Below are positions 25,751 to 34,390 of a stretch of 58,508 nucleotides of DNA, piece by piece. Numbering within the stretch: position 1 is the first letter of the stretch; the number at the start of each line of letters is the position of its first letter. The notes below the pieces were generated by a model. That model had not been told where the DNA came from, did not search any database, and saw only the letters and a program-made list of their open reading frames with translations. The position numbers and the translations under genes are program-made. Source of the stretch: Christensenellaceae bacterium (GTDB lineage: Bacteria > Bacillota > Clostridia > Christensenellales > Aristaeellaceae); the NCBI GenBank assembly GCA_012518615.1, contig JAAYRU010000012.1:1-58508 (forward strand). The letters run 5' to 3'.

Positions 25751-26299
25751 CTAGTCAAACGGTTTATGCTCAGCAAGCTTCTTTCTGATTGTTCGAAGGG
25801 CAGGAGAACCTACAACTGTAGCTCCATTCTCAACATCATCCAACACAACGGAACCCGCCCCGATTTTAACATTATTTCCAATATTAATTGGACCCAAAAG
25901 AATGGAGCCTGCACCGATTAGAACATTATTTCCTACTGTGGGGTGCCTCTTGACGTTCTTTTCCTTACCCGCACCGCCCAAGGTGACCCCGTGGTATATG
26001 GTGCAGTAATCGCCTATTACTGCAGTTTCCCCTATAACAATGCCCATTCCGTGGTCAATAAATAGGAATTTACCAATAGTAGCCCCGGGGTGAATCTCAA
26101 TCCCTGTCTTGTTCCTAGATCTTTGGCTTATCCATCTGGCGATAAAGTAAAAGCCTTTGTTATAAAACCACTTCGCCCTGCGGTGGCTTGAAATAGCGGC
26201 AATAACAGGATAAGTAAATATAGCCTCGGCAACAGACTTGCAAGCCGGGTCAACCTTCATAAGATATTTTCCGTATTCAATCTTTTCTTTGAGTTTCAT
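25751..26299 (-). CDS. cysE: Serine O-acetyltransferase CysE (short form)
   Basis: 182 residues, the short Gram-positive type. The left-handed beta-helix of hexapeptide repeats runs from about residue 65 (GIEIHPGATIGKFLFIDHGMGIVIGETAVIGD) with the catalytic histidine in the DHGMG block and the acetyl-CoA loop HGVTLGGAGKE. It makes O-acetylserine for the synthase encoded two bases upstream; the two products also form the cysteine synthase complex through the CysE C-terminal tail, although this tail ends KPFD rather than the usual terminal isoleucine. Confidence 0.92.
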   Translation of the reverse strand: MKLKEKIEYGKYLMKVDPACKSVAEAIFTYPVIAAISSHRRAKWFYNKGFYFIARWISQRSRNKTGIEIHPGATIGKFLFIDHGMGIVIGETAVIGDYCTIYHGVTLGGAGKEKNVKRHPTVGNNVLIGAGSILLGPINIGNNVKIGAGSVVLDDVENGATVVGSPALRTIRKKLAEHKPFD

Positions 26300-26301
26300 A
26301 T

Positions 26302-27180
26302 TTATTCAAATAATGCTGTGGATAAGTATTTTTCCGCCCCGTCCGGAAGCACAGTTACAACCGGTCCTCCAAGTTCCCTTTCCATTTCTACAGCGCCTAA
26401 TACATTAGCGCCGGCAGATATGCCTACAGCAAGCCCTTCCTCTATTGATAATCTTTTTGCCATAGCTATGGCGTCAGGGGAAGATACGGTTATGACTCTA
26501 TCCACATACTCTTTCCTATAGTTTCCGGGAATAAAGTTGGCCCCTATCCCCTGAATACCGTGCAAACCACACTCACCCTTACTTATAAGGGGCGACTCTT
26601 TTGGTTCAAGACCCCATATTTGTATCTGATTGTCTTGGCTTTTTAAGTATTTGCCAACGCCTGACAGGGTTCCGCCGGTGCCTATTCCTGCAACAAATCC
26701 CTTAATCTTAGGCAGAGCCTTATAGATTTCCGGTCCGGTACTCTCGTAATGGGATAATAGGTTTGCAGGGTTGTTGAATTGGTCCGGCATATAGTAGCCA
26801 CCTGAAGCCACCAGTTCCATTGCCTTATCTACTGATGCCTGCATTCCTCCAGCACCCGTTAGTATGAGGCTGGCACCGTAACCCTCCATAAGCTTGCGTC
26901 GCTCTATGCTCATGGTATCCGGCATAACTAAGACCACCTCAAAGCCTAGCTGCTTCCCAATAAGGGCAAGGGCTATGCCCATGTTGCCGGAAGTAGGTTC
27001 TACAATTTTCATACCATTCGTAAGCTCGCCCTTGGCTATCGCTTCCTTTATCATTTTATAGGCAGGTCTATCCTTGATAGAGCCGGCAGGGTTTACCCTC
27101 TCCATTTTTACATAGATGGAGCTGCCGATACTGTTTAGTTTTACCAGAGGAGTTCCCCCTATGGTTTCCAATATATTCAT
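26302..27180 (-). CDS. cysK: Cysteine synthase CysK (O-acetylserine sulfhydrylase)
   Basis: 292 residues, slightly short of the usual 300-310 but complete. The PLP lysine is K36 in AGSIKDRP; the TSGNMGIALA loop and the GIGTGGTLSG phosphate cup are intact. It makes cysteine from O-acetylserine and sulfide. GGAGGTAGGT precedes the ATG. cysE follows after two bases. The 253-base upstream region (27181-27433) shows an imperfect palindrome (GACACC...GGTGAC) but no T-box or S-box that I can recognise. Confidence 0.93.
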   Translation of the reverse strand: MNILETIGGTPLVKLNSIGSSIYVKMERVNPAGSIKDRPAYKMIKEAIAKGELTNGMKIVEPTSGNMGIALALIGKQLGFEVVLVMPDTMSIERRKLMEGYGASLILTGAGGMQASVDKAMELVASGGYYMPDQFNNPANLLSHYESTGPEIYKALPKIKGFVAGIGTGGTLSGVGKYLKSQDNQIQIWGLEPKESPLISKGECGLHGIQGIGANFIPGNYRKEYVDRVITVSSPDAIAMAKRLSIEEGLAVGISAGANVLGAVEMERELGGPVVTVLPDGAEKYLSTALFE

Positions 27181-27367
27181 ACCTACCTCCTTATATTAAA
27201 AAAAGCAGTCCTTTTGTGTCCCTTGACTACACCGTTTTAAGACATGTCACCTATTATGGTGTCAAAAACCGAACTTGGCAAGCTTTCTCCATTTTTTTAG
27301 CCATATAGGCGAGTTGTATAATAAACAATAACATTTAAAATTTCAATACCAAGCTTGTATTGTTTTT

Positions 27368-27396
27368 TTGATATTAAACATCACATCTGCTAAAAT
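27368..27396 (+). promoter_or_regulatory. Promoter of the peptidase E gene
   Basis: TTGATA (27368-27373), 17-base spacer, TAAAAT (27391-27396), 37 bases before the start codon. Confidence 0.6.
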
Positions 27397-27433
27397 TAGC
27401 CTTGCTTAAACAAAGCATTAAAGGAGCAATGTT

Positions 27434-28120
27434 ATGATTATAGCTATAGGCGGGGGAGAGCTTTCAAGCAATCAAACCCTTGAAATTGATAAATACATAG
27501 TAAAAAGCGCAGAAAAAAAACAGCCTAAACTGCTGTTTATACCTACCGCAAGCAAGGATTCGCCTACATATGTAGAAGCGGTTAATAGTGTTTACGGCTC
27601 TTTGGGCTGTTATGTAGATGTGCTTTATCTATGCAATGATTATGTTGATGGCGATAAAGTTAAAGGCAAAATAGAAAAAGCGGATATTATATATGTAGGC
27701 GGCGGAAATACGGAATTTATGATGGATAAATGGAGAGAATATTTTGTAGACAAGTATTTACTTGAGGCTTACGAGCAAAACAAAGTGCTGTCGGGGCTTA
27801 GCGCAGGCGCTATATGCTGGTTTATAGCGGGGCACAGCAAGAGCGAGTTTAAGACGGAAATTGAAAACCCCAAGGATAAATGGGTTAAAGGGCTTGGCAT
27901 AATACCCTACCTGCACTGCCCTCATTACGATAATGAGGATAGAAAAAGCTTTGATGATACATTCATGCAGGGGCAGAGTATGCCCGCAATAGCAATAGAA
28001 AATCGTGCGGCTATAGTTTGGGATAATGGAGATATAAAGGTTATAAAAGCCATCCCCGAAAAGCATGTGTACTACATTGCTTGGGAAAATGATACGCTTA
28101 TAAAGCGGGTTAAGGGGTAG
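27434..28120 (+). CDS. pepE: Peptidase E (S51 family)
   Basis: 228 residues, normal for S51. The nucleophile elbow GLSAGAICWF places the catalytic serine at S123. GGGNTEF (89-95) and the HCPHYDNEDR block with the conserved histidine follow the family order. S51 enzymes cleave N-terminal Asp from dipeptides, or act as cyanophycinase. No signal peptide, so cytoplasmic. AAAGGAG precedes the ATG. Monocistronic, with a terminator at 28341-28369 at the latest. Confidence 0.88.
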   Translation: MIIAIGGGELSSNQTLEIDKYIVKSAEKKQPKLLFIPTASKDSPTYVEAVNSVYGSLGCYVDVLYLCNDYVDGDKVKGKIEKADIIYVGGGNTEFMMDKWREYFVDKYLLEAYEQNKVLSGLSAGAICWFIAGHSKSEFKTEIENPKDKWVKGLGIIPYLHCPHYDNEDRKSFDDTFMQGQSMPAIAIENRAAIVWDNGDIKVIKAIPEKHVYYIAWENDTLIKRVKG

Positions 28121-28263
28121 GGTTTTTATACAAAGCTTAACAAATGTTGGCTTGTTTCTTATAAAAAGGCTGTTAATAATGCTGTGAATAATATTGTACG
28201 CTATGCACACGGAAAATATCAATCGTTACTATAGTTGACGATTCAACTAATAAACAGTATATT

Positions 28264-28369
28264 AAAGCTCGAGTTAAGCTATGAAAGGGGCTTTTTTGTG
28301 CGGTATTTTTACAAAAAACATTTGTGTTAAGTTTTATGTGCTTCATAGCATAATGAAGTCCTTTTTTTT
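28264..28369 (+). terminator. Two consecutive intrinsic terminators after peptidase E
   Basis: First, AAAGCTC / GGGCTTT (28264-28270 with 28288-28294, one G-T pair) followed by TTT. Second, CTTCAT-agcata-ATGAAG (28341-28358) followed by TCC and eight T residues. The rest of 28121-28564 is the MITE-like copy C and AT-rich DNA. Confidence 0.65.
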
Positions 28370-28374
28370 ATTCA

Positions 28375-28533
28375 ATACTTATCTCAGCCTAAATCAGCTT
28401 TATCTTGTGCGCCTTTTCCGATTTGTCTTTGCTTTGCTCAGTCAACATAGCGCCACTATGTTTCCTTTGCCAAGCTTCGTCAAATCAAAAAATTCGCCAC
28501 AATCTATGCGCTGCTTTAAACTGAGAAAAGTAT
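28375..28533 (-). mobile_element. MITE-like repeat, copy C (159 bp, inverted orientation)
   Basis: Bounded by ATACTTATCTCAG and CTGAGAAAAGTAT. The interior is the reverse complement of copy A (for example CTAAATCAGCTTTATCTTG, then CATAGCGCCACTATG and AATCTATGCGC). No coding capacity. It inserts 31 bases before the MATE transporter gene and may provide or disrupt its promoter. Confidence 0.75.
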
Positions 28534-28564
28534 AAGCAACTATAAGAAACGGTAATAGGTATAT

Positions 28565-29899
28565 ATGAAAGCAGCTAATTTAATTTCTGACCTTCGTCCC
28601 CATATATCAAGGGTATGGAAGCTTAGCGTACCCGCAATACTAACGCAGATAACCACCGTTGCTATGCAGTATATAGACTCGGCAATGGTGGGCAGGCTTG
28701 GCGCGAACGCCTCCGCGTCTATAGGTTTGGTATCTACAAGCACTTGGGTTATGAGCGGCGTAAGCAACGCTGTTGTAATAGGTTTTTCCGTGCAGGTTGC
28801 ACAGTGCATAGGGGCGGAAGAAGCGCCTGAAGCAAGGCGTGTTTCAAAGCACGGGTTTATTACCGCGCTTATTATTTCACTGCTGCTTATGCTGCTTGGG
28901 GTTGCAATCTCTAGCCCCTTGCCTAGGTGGCTAGGCGGGGAGGAAGCTCTATGGAAGGATTCAAGCGCATATTTTTTTATGTTCGCCATTACCATGCCAT
29001 TTATGGTGATTAACAGAATGGCGGCAAGCTTCCTGCAAAGCGCGGGCAATATGGTGGTTCCAAGTATATTAAACGCCCTTATGTGCGTGCTTGATGTAAT
29101 ATTAAACGCAATATTTATACCCAAATATGGCGTACTTGGCGCAGGGCTAGGTACATGCCTTGCGGTTGTAATTGTTTGCTTTGTGGAATTTTGGTTCTGC
29201 TGTTTCCGCTATGAACCGCTGCGCCTTAACCGAAAGGAAAGCTGCCCTTTTGATGGGGGCGTTCTTAGGCGCGCGCTTAAGATTGGCGCGCCCGTGGGGG
29301 TGGAATCCATGGCGTTATCCGGCGCGCAGGTGGTATCAACTACTATAATTGCGCCGCTTGGAGCGGTTTCAATAGCGGCGCATTCCCTTTCTATTACTGC
29401 GGAAAGCCTTTGCTTTATGCCGGGCTACGGCATTTCTACCGCCGCCATGACGCTTGTGGGGCAGAGCGTGGGCGCAAAAGATTATACCTTGGCAAGGCGC
29501 TACGGCTATATTACCGTGGCTTTCGGATGTGCGGTTATGGCGTTTACGGGAGTATTAATGTACATATTCTGCCCCTATGTGTTTAGAATGCTAACGCCCG
29601 TTAAAGAGGTGCAAGATGTTGCCGTGCGAATATTGCGTATAGGTTTAATTGCAGAGCCCCTGTACGGCGTAGCTATGGTATCTTCCGGCGCGCTGCGCGG
29701 CGCAGCGGACACACTTGTACCCAGCATACTTAACCTTTTCAGCATGTGGGTAGTGCGCCTTGGCCTTGCTTTTACCCTAGTACCCCTATATGGCATTTAC
29801 GGCATGTGGACAGCTATGGCAATAGAGCTTTGCGTACGCGGCATACTTATGTTTACAAGGCTTTTGCGCTCTAAGCATATGCGTTATGATTTGGTTTAG
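28565..29899 (+). CDS. MATE-family multidrug exporter
   Basis: 444 residues with 12 predicted membrane helices in two homologous halves, the MATE layout. It opens with VWKLSVPAILTQITTVAMQYIDSAMVGRLG, typical of NorM-like members. It would export cationic drugs or metabolites in exchange for sodium or protons. The ribosome binding site is weak (TAGGTATAT). A 48-base fragment highly similar to its 3' end is found at 47493-47540. Confidence 0.9.
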   Translation: MKAANLISDLRPHISRVWKLSVPAILTQITTVAMQYIDSAMVGRLGANASASIGLVSTSTWVMSGVSNAVVIGFSVQVAQCIGAEEAPEARRVSKHGFITALIISLLLMLLGVAISSPLPRWLGGEEALWKDSSAYFFMFAITMPFMVINRMAASFLQSAGNMVVPSILNALMCVLDVILNAIFIPKYGVLGAGLGTCLAVVIVCFVEFWFCCFRYEPLRLNRKESCPFDGGVLRRALKIGAPVGVESMALSGAQVVSTTIIAPLGAVSIAAHSLSITAESLCFMPGYGISTAAMTLVGQSVGAKDYTLARRYGYITVAFGCAVMAFTGVLMYIFCPYVFRMLTPVKEVQDVAVRILRIGLIAEPLYGVAMVSSGALRGAADTLVPSILNLFSMWVVRLGLAFTLVPLYGIYGMWTAMAIELCVRGILMFTRLLRSKHMRYDLV

Positions 29900-29989
29900 G
29901 GGGAATAATAAAGGGTGCAGTAGCTATTTGTGTATAAGTAATGTAACTGTTGAAAATTATACTGAAAAAGAGATTGTTGTGATACCATA

Positions 29990-30052
29990 TTTTAACTTAA
30001 AAAATTGACTTTTAACTTGTGAGAGGTTAAAATGAATAAAAGCAAGTTAAAA
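29990..30052 (+). promoter_or_regulatory. Promoter and operator array of the AbiE-like pair
   Basis: TTGACT (30005-30010), 17-base spacer, TAAAAT (30028-30033). The 9-mer TTTTAACTT occurs at 29990 and 30010 (20 apart, same helix face). Its inverse occurs as AGGTTAAAA at 30024-30032 and AAGTTAAAA at 30044-30052. This surrounds the promoter and is the arrangement expected for an autoregulatory antitoxin. Confidence 0.65.
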
Positions 30053-30067
30053 GGAGTGTGAACATAA

Positions 30068-31000
30068 ATACTTACAAACATCTTTGGAATATCGATAGAG
30101 TATGAGGAATGGAATAAAGAGCATTCTTTGCCAATATATATTGCGGAAAGCTATGTTTTTAAGTCTGCATTCATAGATAAGCAGAAATTCATTATGCTGA
30201 AAGTGAAAGATGAACTTGCAACGCTTCCTGCACTAAAAAAACATATAACTAGAATCCAGGAAATTGATAATGCTCCGGCGGTTTTAGTATTGCCAAGCAT
30301 TTCTTTTTACAGAAGGAAAAGCCTAATCGAGAATAGGATACCGTTTATAACAGACAAGCAAGTGTATTTGCCTTTTATGGGAACATTTTTAATGGAACAA
30401 AAAGAGTCCTCAAAAAAAATTGAAAAATTTATGTTTTCAACACAACAATTAGTTTTGCTATATATATACAATGGAGAGAAAAAATTATATATGGCTGAAG
30501 CGACAAAAAAACTTCCATTCACAGCAATGACTATAAGCAGAGCTGTAAAACAGTTAGAGGAAGTAGGTTTATTTAATGTAACAAAAGACGGTGTATATAA
30601 AGTAATTGAAGCAAAATATAAAGGTTTGGAATTATTTGAAAATCTTGAAGATTATTTGTCAAGTCCGGTTCGCGTATTCGGATATTTGGAAAAAACAAAT
30701 TTAACAGATGATATGGTAATTGCAGGGGAAACGGCATTATCAGAAAAGACAATGTTAAACCCTAGCAGAGTAGAAACCTATGCTATATATCATAATCAAT
30801 TTGATAAAAAGCTGCTGACTAAAGAACTGGTTGACCCTGATAAGCAGGTATGCCTTGAACTTTGGGAATATGACCCAAAGCAGTTTTCAAATGGACATGC
30901 AGCAGATACCCTATCAGTTGCATTATCGCTTATGGATAATAAAGATGAAAGAATAGAAGAAGCAATACAAACATTGCTGGAAAGAGAGTTAGAAAAATAA
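30068..31000 (+). CDS. AbiEi-like antitoxin / winged-helix regulator
   Basis: Coding similarity seems to begin at an ATA codon (30068), behind AAGGAG at 30051-30056. From there the frame reads ILTNIFGISIEYEEWN into the later start at 30128 (a TTG), so I annotate 310 residues from 30068. An in-frame TAA lies just before it. A helical N-terminal part is followed by a winged helix near residues 140-200 (TAMTISRAVKQLEEVGLF) and a C-terminal part. The stop abuts the ATG of the nucleotidyltransferase gene. By analogy with AbiE, it represses the operon and neutralises the toxin. AT-rich, likely acquired. Confidence 0.6.
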   Translation: MLTNIFGISIEYEEWNKEHSLPIYIAESYVFKSAFIDKQKFIMLKVKDELATLPALKKHITRIQEIDNAPAVLVLPSISFYRRKSLIENRIPFITDKQVYLPFMGTFLMEQKESSKKIEKFMFSTQQLVLLYIYNGEKKLYMAEATKKLPFTAMTISRAVKQLEEVGLFNVTKDGVYKVIEAKYKGLELFENLEDYLSSPVRVFGYLEKTNLTDDMVIAGETALSEKTMLNPSRVETYAIYHNQFDKKLLTKELVDPDKQVCLELWEYDPKQFSNGHAADTLSVALSLMDNKDERIEEAIQTLLERELEK

Positions 31001-31762
31001 ATGGTTATAGGGCTTTCAAAATTCAAAGAAAAGTTTCGAGGATTGGAAGACCAGTATGTTTTGATTGGCGGCACAGCCTGCGACATTATTATGAAAAATG
31101 AGGAACTTCCTTTCCGTGCCACAAAAGATATTGATATTGTTTTGATTTTAGAATCAATAACGGTGGATTTCGTAAAGCGATTTTGGGAGTTTATTAAGGA
31201 AGGCGGCTATGAGCATAAAAACAAAAGCACCGGAAAAGCACAGTTTTATCGTTTCACATCTCCAAAAAGCAAAGAGTATCCGTATATGATAGAGATTTTT
31301 TCTAGGAATCCAGAATTTATTATTCTTGATGAGGAAGCGGCGCTTACGCCTTTGCCAATAGATGAAGAAATATCAAGCCTGTCAGCAATACTTCTAAATG
31401 AAGCTTATTATGAGCTGCTGAAGAGCGGCAGAAAAATAATAGACGGTATCCCGATATTACAAGAAGTCTGCTTGATACCATACAAAGCAAAGGCTTGGCT
31501 TGATTTAAGTGAACGAAAGGCAAGTGGATATTCTGTAGACAGCAAAAACATAAAAAAGCATAAAAATGACATTTTCAGACTTGCACAGTTGATTACAACA
31601 GATACAAGACAGATTCTCAGCGCCGAAATTAAAGAAGACATGAAATTGTTTTTAACTGCAATGGAAACTGAAGATGTCGATATGAAATCTTTAGGAATTC
31701 GAGGGATAAGCAAGGACAAGATAATTGCGTTATTGTTTCAATGCTACGGAATAAAAGAATAA
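31001..31762 (+). CDS. AbiEii-like nucleotidyltransferase toxin
   Basis: 253 residues. The nucleotidyltransferase signature is present: LIGGTACDI (near residues 22-30) followed about 20 residues later by KDIDIVL, giving the two active-site aspartates. A third acidic position may lie in YMIEIFSRN. AbiEii-type enzymes inhibit growth by modifying tRNA ends or other targets. The start codon lies directly behind the stop of the upstream gene, so the two are translationally coupled. Assignment to AbiEii rather than another MNT-type toxin rests on the partner gene. Confidence 0.7.
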   Translation: MVIGLSKFKEKFRGLEDQYVLIGGTACDIIMKNEELPFRATKDIDIVLILESITVDFVKRFWEFIKEGGYEHKNKSTGKAQFYRFTSPKSKEYPYMIEIFSRNPEFIILDEEAALTPLPIDEEISSLSAILLNEAYYELLKSGRKIIDGIPILQEVCLIPYKAKAWLDLSERKASGYSVDSKNIKKHKNDIFRLAQLITTDTRQILSAEIKEDMKLFLTAMETEDVDMKSLGIRGISKDKIIALLFQCYGIKE

Positions 31763-31880
31763 ATATTTTAATGAAATATAAGCAGGTTGTATGAAATTAT
31801 CGATTTTAGTGATATAGTTTTTATTGTAAGGAAGAACATGTGGCTTTATGTATAAAAACACAAATTAGCAGGAGGTAATT

Positions 31881-32669
31881 ATGGGTTACAAGAACAAAAA
31901 AACAGGGTATCGCGATGGCTTACTGGAAAGCCGCGCGGTTATAGAGCCGGGAAAGTATGCTATTATCCCTCATGACGGTTTAGTTCGCAATTCAATACCG
32001 GGGTTTGAAAATGTAAATATCACTATTCTAGCTTCTCCAAGGCTAGGGGCTTCTTTTTCTGATTTCATATGTGAATTTTTAGAGGGCGGTAAAAATGAGC
32101 TGGGCTTTGGCGGAGAGGGGATAGAATCCTTTGTTTATGTAATATCGGGTAAATTAGAGTTAAGCGACGGCGCTGATACATATATCCTAGAAAGCGGCGG
32201 TTACGCTTTCTTTCCGGCGGGCGAACTTATGTATTTTAATAATGCTCAAACCGGCATTACGGAAGCGTTCCTATACCAAAGGCAATACAACGCTATTGAA
32301 GGGCACAAGGCGTACAGAGTGCTTGGTAATATAAAAGATTTAACTCCTGTAAATTATGAGGGCATGTCTGATGTCCTCTTGTGGGATTTTCTGCCTACAG
32401 ATGATTTGGGCTTTGATATGAACATGCATATACTTTCGTTTGAGCCGGGAGCTTCGCATGGCTATGTAGAAACACATTATCAGGAGCATGGTGCCTATGT
32501 GCTTTCAGGCAAGGGCATGTATAACCTAAATAACAAATGGTATCCTGTAGAAAAGGGAGATTATATTTTTATGGGTGCCTATTGCCCGCAATGCGCTTAT
32601 GCTGTGGGGCGCGATGAGCCGTTTGCGTATATCTATTCTAAGGATTCTAACAGACATCCGGGGGTATAA
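31881..32669 (+). CDS. allE: (S)-ureidoglycine aminohydrolase
   Basis: 262 residues, bicupin. The N-terminal cupin covers about 45-125 and the C-terminal cupin about 170-255; the metal-binding block [19 protein letters not shown] (near 195-213) supplies the manganese ligands. It releases ammonia from S-ureidoglycine to give S-ureidoglycolate in allantoin degradation. The opening [20 protein letters not shown] is very characteristic. AGGAGG precedes the ATG. No other allantoin genes are in the window, so it is an isolated member of the pathway here. Confidence 0.92.
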   Translation: MGYKNKKTGYRDGLLESRAVIEPGKYAIIPHDGLVRNSIPGFENVNITILASPRLGASFSDFICEFLEGGKNELGFGGEGIESFVYVISGKLELSDGADTYILESGGYAFFPAGELMYFNNAQTGITEAFLYQRQYNAIEGHKAYRVLGNIKDLTPVNYEGMSDVLLWDFLPTDDLGFDMNMHILSFEPGASHGYVETHYQEHGAYVLSGKGMYNLNNKWYPVEKGDYIFMGAYCPQCAYAVGRDEPFAYIYSKDSNRHPGV

Positions 32670-32682
32670 AAGAGGGTTTTGA

Positions 32683-33087
32683 ATGAATAATAATATTGCT
32701 ATGATACTGCTTATATTTGCACTGATTGTAATTATCCCAACTACTATTGTAGCGATTGTTATTTCAACCCTTAGGCGCAACCGCAATAGAAAGAAAAAAC
32801 TGTATTCAGGATTTACCCAAGGAAGGATAGATAGAATCCAACACAAAGGCTTAGATTGCTCGGATATCGTTTATGTTAGCTATAATGTAAATGGCGTTGA
32901 ATATAGTATAAAGGAAACCCTTAAGCTTAAAAGCGAAGCGATAAAACTTGGAGGTATTCCTATTGGGCAAAGAAAAACTTATAAACTTGGGAAGATTTCA
33001 GAGGGAGATTATGTAACCGTGCAGTATGATGAGGCAAATCCCCAAAACGCAATCATTACAGATAATGATGGTATAATTAATGCGTGA
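32683..33087 (+). CDS. Small membrane-anchored protein of unknown function
   Basis: 134 residues. One hydrophobic segment (about 5-27), then a strongly basic stretch (RRNRNRKKK), then a soluble beta-rich domain of about 95 residues with GKISEGDYVTVQYDEANPQNAII. The last part resembles DUF3592-type domains (extracytoplasmic or cytoplasmic beta folds), but I cannot confirm it. It starts 13 bases after allE, so is probably co-transcribed. The MITE-like copy D starts at the last base of its stop codon. Confidence 0.65.
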   Translation: MNNNIAMILLIFALIVIIPTTIVAIVISTLRRNRNRKKKLYSGFTQGRIDRIQHKGLDCSDIVYVSYNVNGVEYSIKETLKLKSEAIKLGGIPIGQRKTYKLGKISEGDYVTVQYDEANPQNAIITDNDGIINA

Positions 33088-33247
33088 TACTTATCTTAGT
33101 CTAAAGCGGCGCATAGATTGCAGTGAATTTTTTGATTTGGCAAAGCTTGGCGAAGGAAGCATAGTGGGGCGCTATGCTGACTGAGCAAAGCAAAGTCAAA
33201 TCGGAAAAGGTGCGCAAGATAAAGCTGATTTAGGCTAAGATAAGTAT
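33087..33247 (+). mobile_element. MITE-like repeat, copy D (161 bp)
   Basis: Bounded by ATACTTATCTTAG and CTAAGATAAGTAT; note that the terminal changes are compensatory (CTTAG with CTAAG). Same orientation as copy A, with the interior GGCGCATAGATTGCAG and GATAAAGCTGATTTAGG. It abuts the stop codon of the 32683 gene. Confidence 0.75.
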
Positions 33248-33336
33248 AAATAATAGGGGGGAAGTGCTAATTTTCCTTAGCAGTTTATTATTTGAATGTG
33301 ACTATTTATGAAGCTATTATTTATTAGGGAGAATTT

Positions 33337-34224
33337 ATGAAACAAAAAATGTCCGGTCATTTGTTGGCTTTGTTTTGCGTAATTGTTTGGGGTTCTACTT
33401 TTGTTGTAAGCAAAAGCCTTATGGCAGTTCTAACGCCGGTGCAGCTTATGCTGCTTCGTTTTACTTTAGCCTATGTTGCGCTGTGGATTATCCACCCCAA
33501 ATGGTATTTTTGTTGGCGTGAAGAATGGCGGTTTTTACTTATGGCAATTTTTGGCAACACCCTATATTGCTGGGCGGAAGTTACTGCGCTCACCATTACG
33601 CAGGCATCCAATGTAAGCATACTCGTTTCCACTGCTCCAATTATTACTGCTTTAATTTTAGCTGCTTTGCGAAAGGATGAACGGTTAACCCGAAAACAAG
33701 CGCTGGGTTTTGGAGTGGCATTCTTTGGCGTAATTTTAGTAGTATTTAATGGCTCCATAACTTTGAAGGTACAACCCGTGGGAGATTTGCTTGCATTGTT
33801 AGCAGCGGCGTCTTGGGCGGTATACGGTATTTTATTGCGCCGCTGGTCTAGCCTATACGATGGAGTACTAATTACTAGAAAGCTTATGTTTTATGGAGCG
33901 CTGACAACGCTGCCATTGGTTGTTGCTTATGGGCAGCCTATTGATTTTTCCGCTTTATTAACATTAGAAAGCGTATTGAAATTAGCTTATCTCGCCTTGG
34001 TGGGCAGCGCATTATGCTATATTTTATGGAACAGAGCTATACAGGAAATTGGCGTGCTGAGCGCCAGCCTATATATATATGTGGTTCCTCTGGTTACATT
34101 GTTGCTGAGCGCCGCAATTCTAAATGAGAGAATCACCGCTATGGGATTAGCAGGTATTGTTATAGTAATTTCAGGTATGGTTTTTGCTACTGTACAGGAA
34201 AAGTATATAAAGCAGGTAGAATAA
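33337..34224 (+). CDS. EamA/DMT-family transporter
   Basis: 295 residues with ten hydrophobic helices in two EamA repeats (about 5-140 and 150-285), the RhaT/YdcZ-like drug/metabolite exporter fold. It starts with LLALFCVIVWGSTFVVSKSL, a standard EamA opening. Substrate unknown; amino acid or purine export is common. GGGAGAA precedes the ATG. The following aldolase gene lies 166 bases downstream with its own ribosome binding site. Confidence 0.88.
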   Translation: MKQKMSGHLLALFCVIVWGSTFVVSKSLMAVLTPVQLMLLRFTLAYVALWIIHPKWYFCWREEWRFLLMAIFGNTLYCWAEVTALTITQASNVSILVSTAPIITALILAALRKDERLTRKQALGFGVAFFGVILVVFNGSITLKVQPVGDLLALLAAASWAVYGILLRRWSSLYDGVLITRKLMFYGALTTLPLVVAYGQPIDFSALLTLESVLKLAYLALVGSALCYILWNRAIQEIGVLSASLYIYVVPLVTLLLSAAILNERITAMGLAGIVIVISGMVFATVQEKYIKQVE

Positions 34225-34390
34225 GCTTTAGTCAAAAAATTCAGGTATAAAGCACAAAAAAGATACCGAACAATCAATAAAAAACATGTTACTGCTTAAT
34301 ATTTGTGTTAAAATGCGTATTGATAAGTTCCTTAGCATTTAGCTTATAAAGAATAAAATTGCGGCACTGCGCCGTGGCAAGGAGAGCAAT

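Noticed and set aside
27181-27433. T-box or S-box riboswitch upstream of cysK-cysE
   Set aside because: No T-box sequence, specifier stem or SAM-binding core could be recognised; only a weak palindrome is present.
30032-30061. Nine-codon leader peptide (MNKSKLKGV) before the AbiE-like pair
   Set aside because: Its ATG lies within the predicted -10 box, so it would not be transcribed from that promoter.
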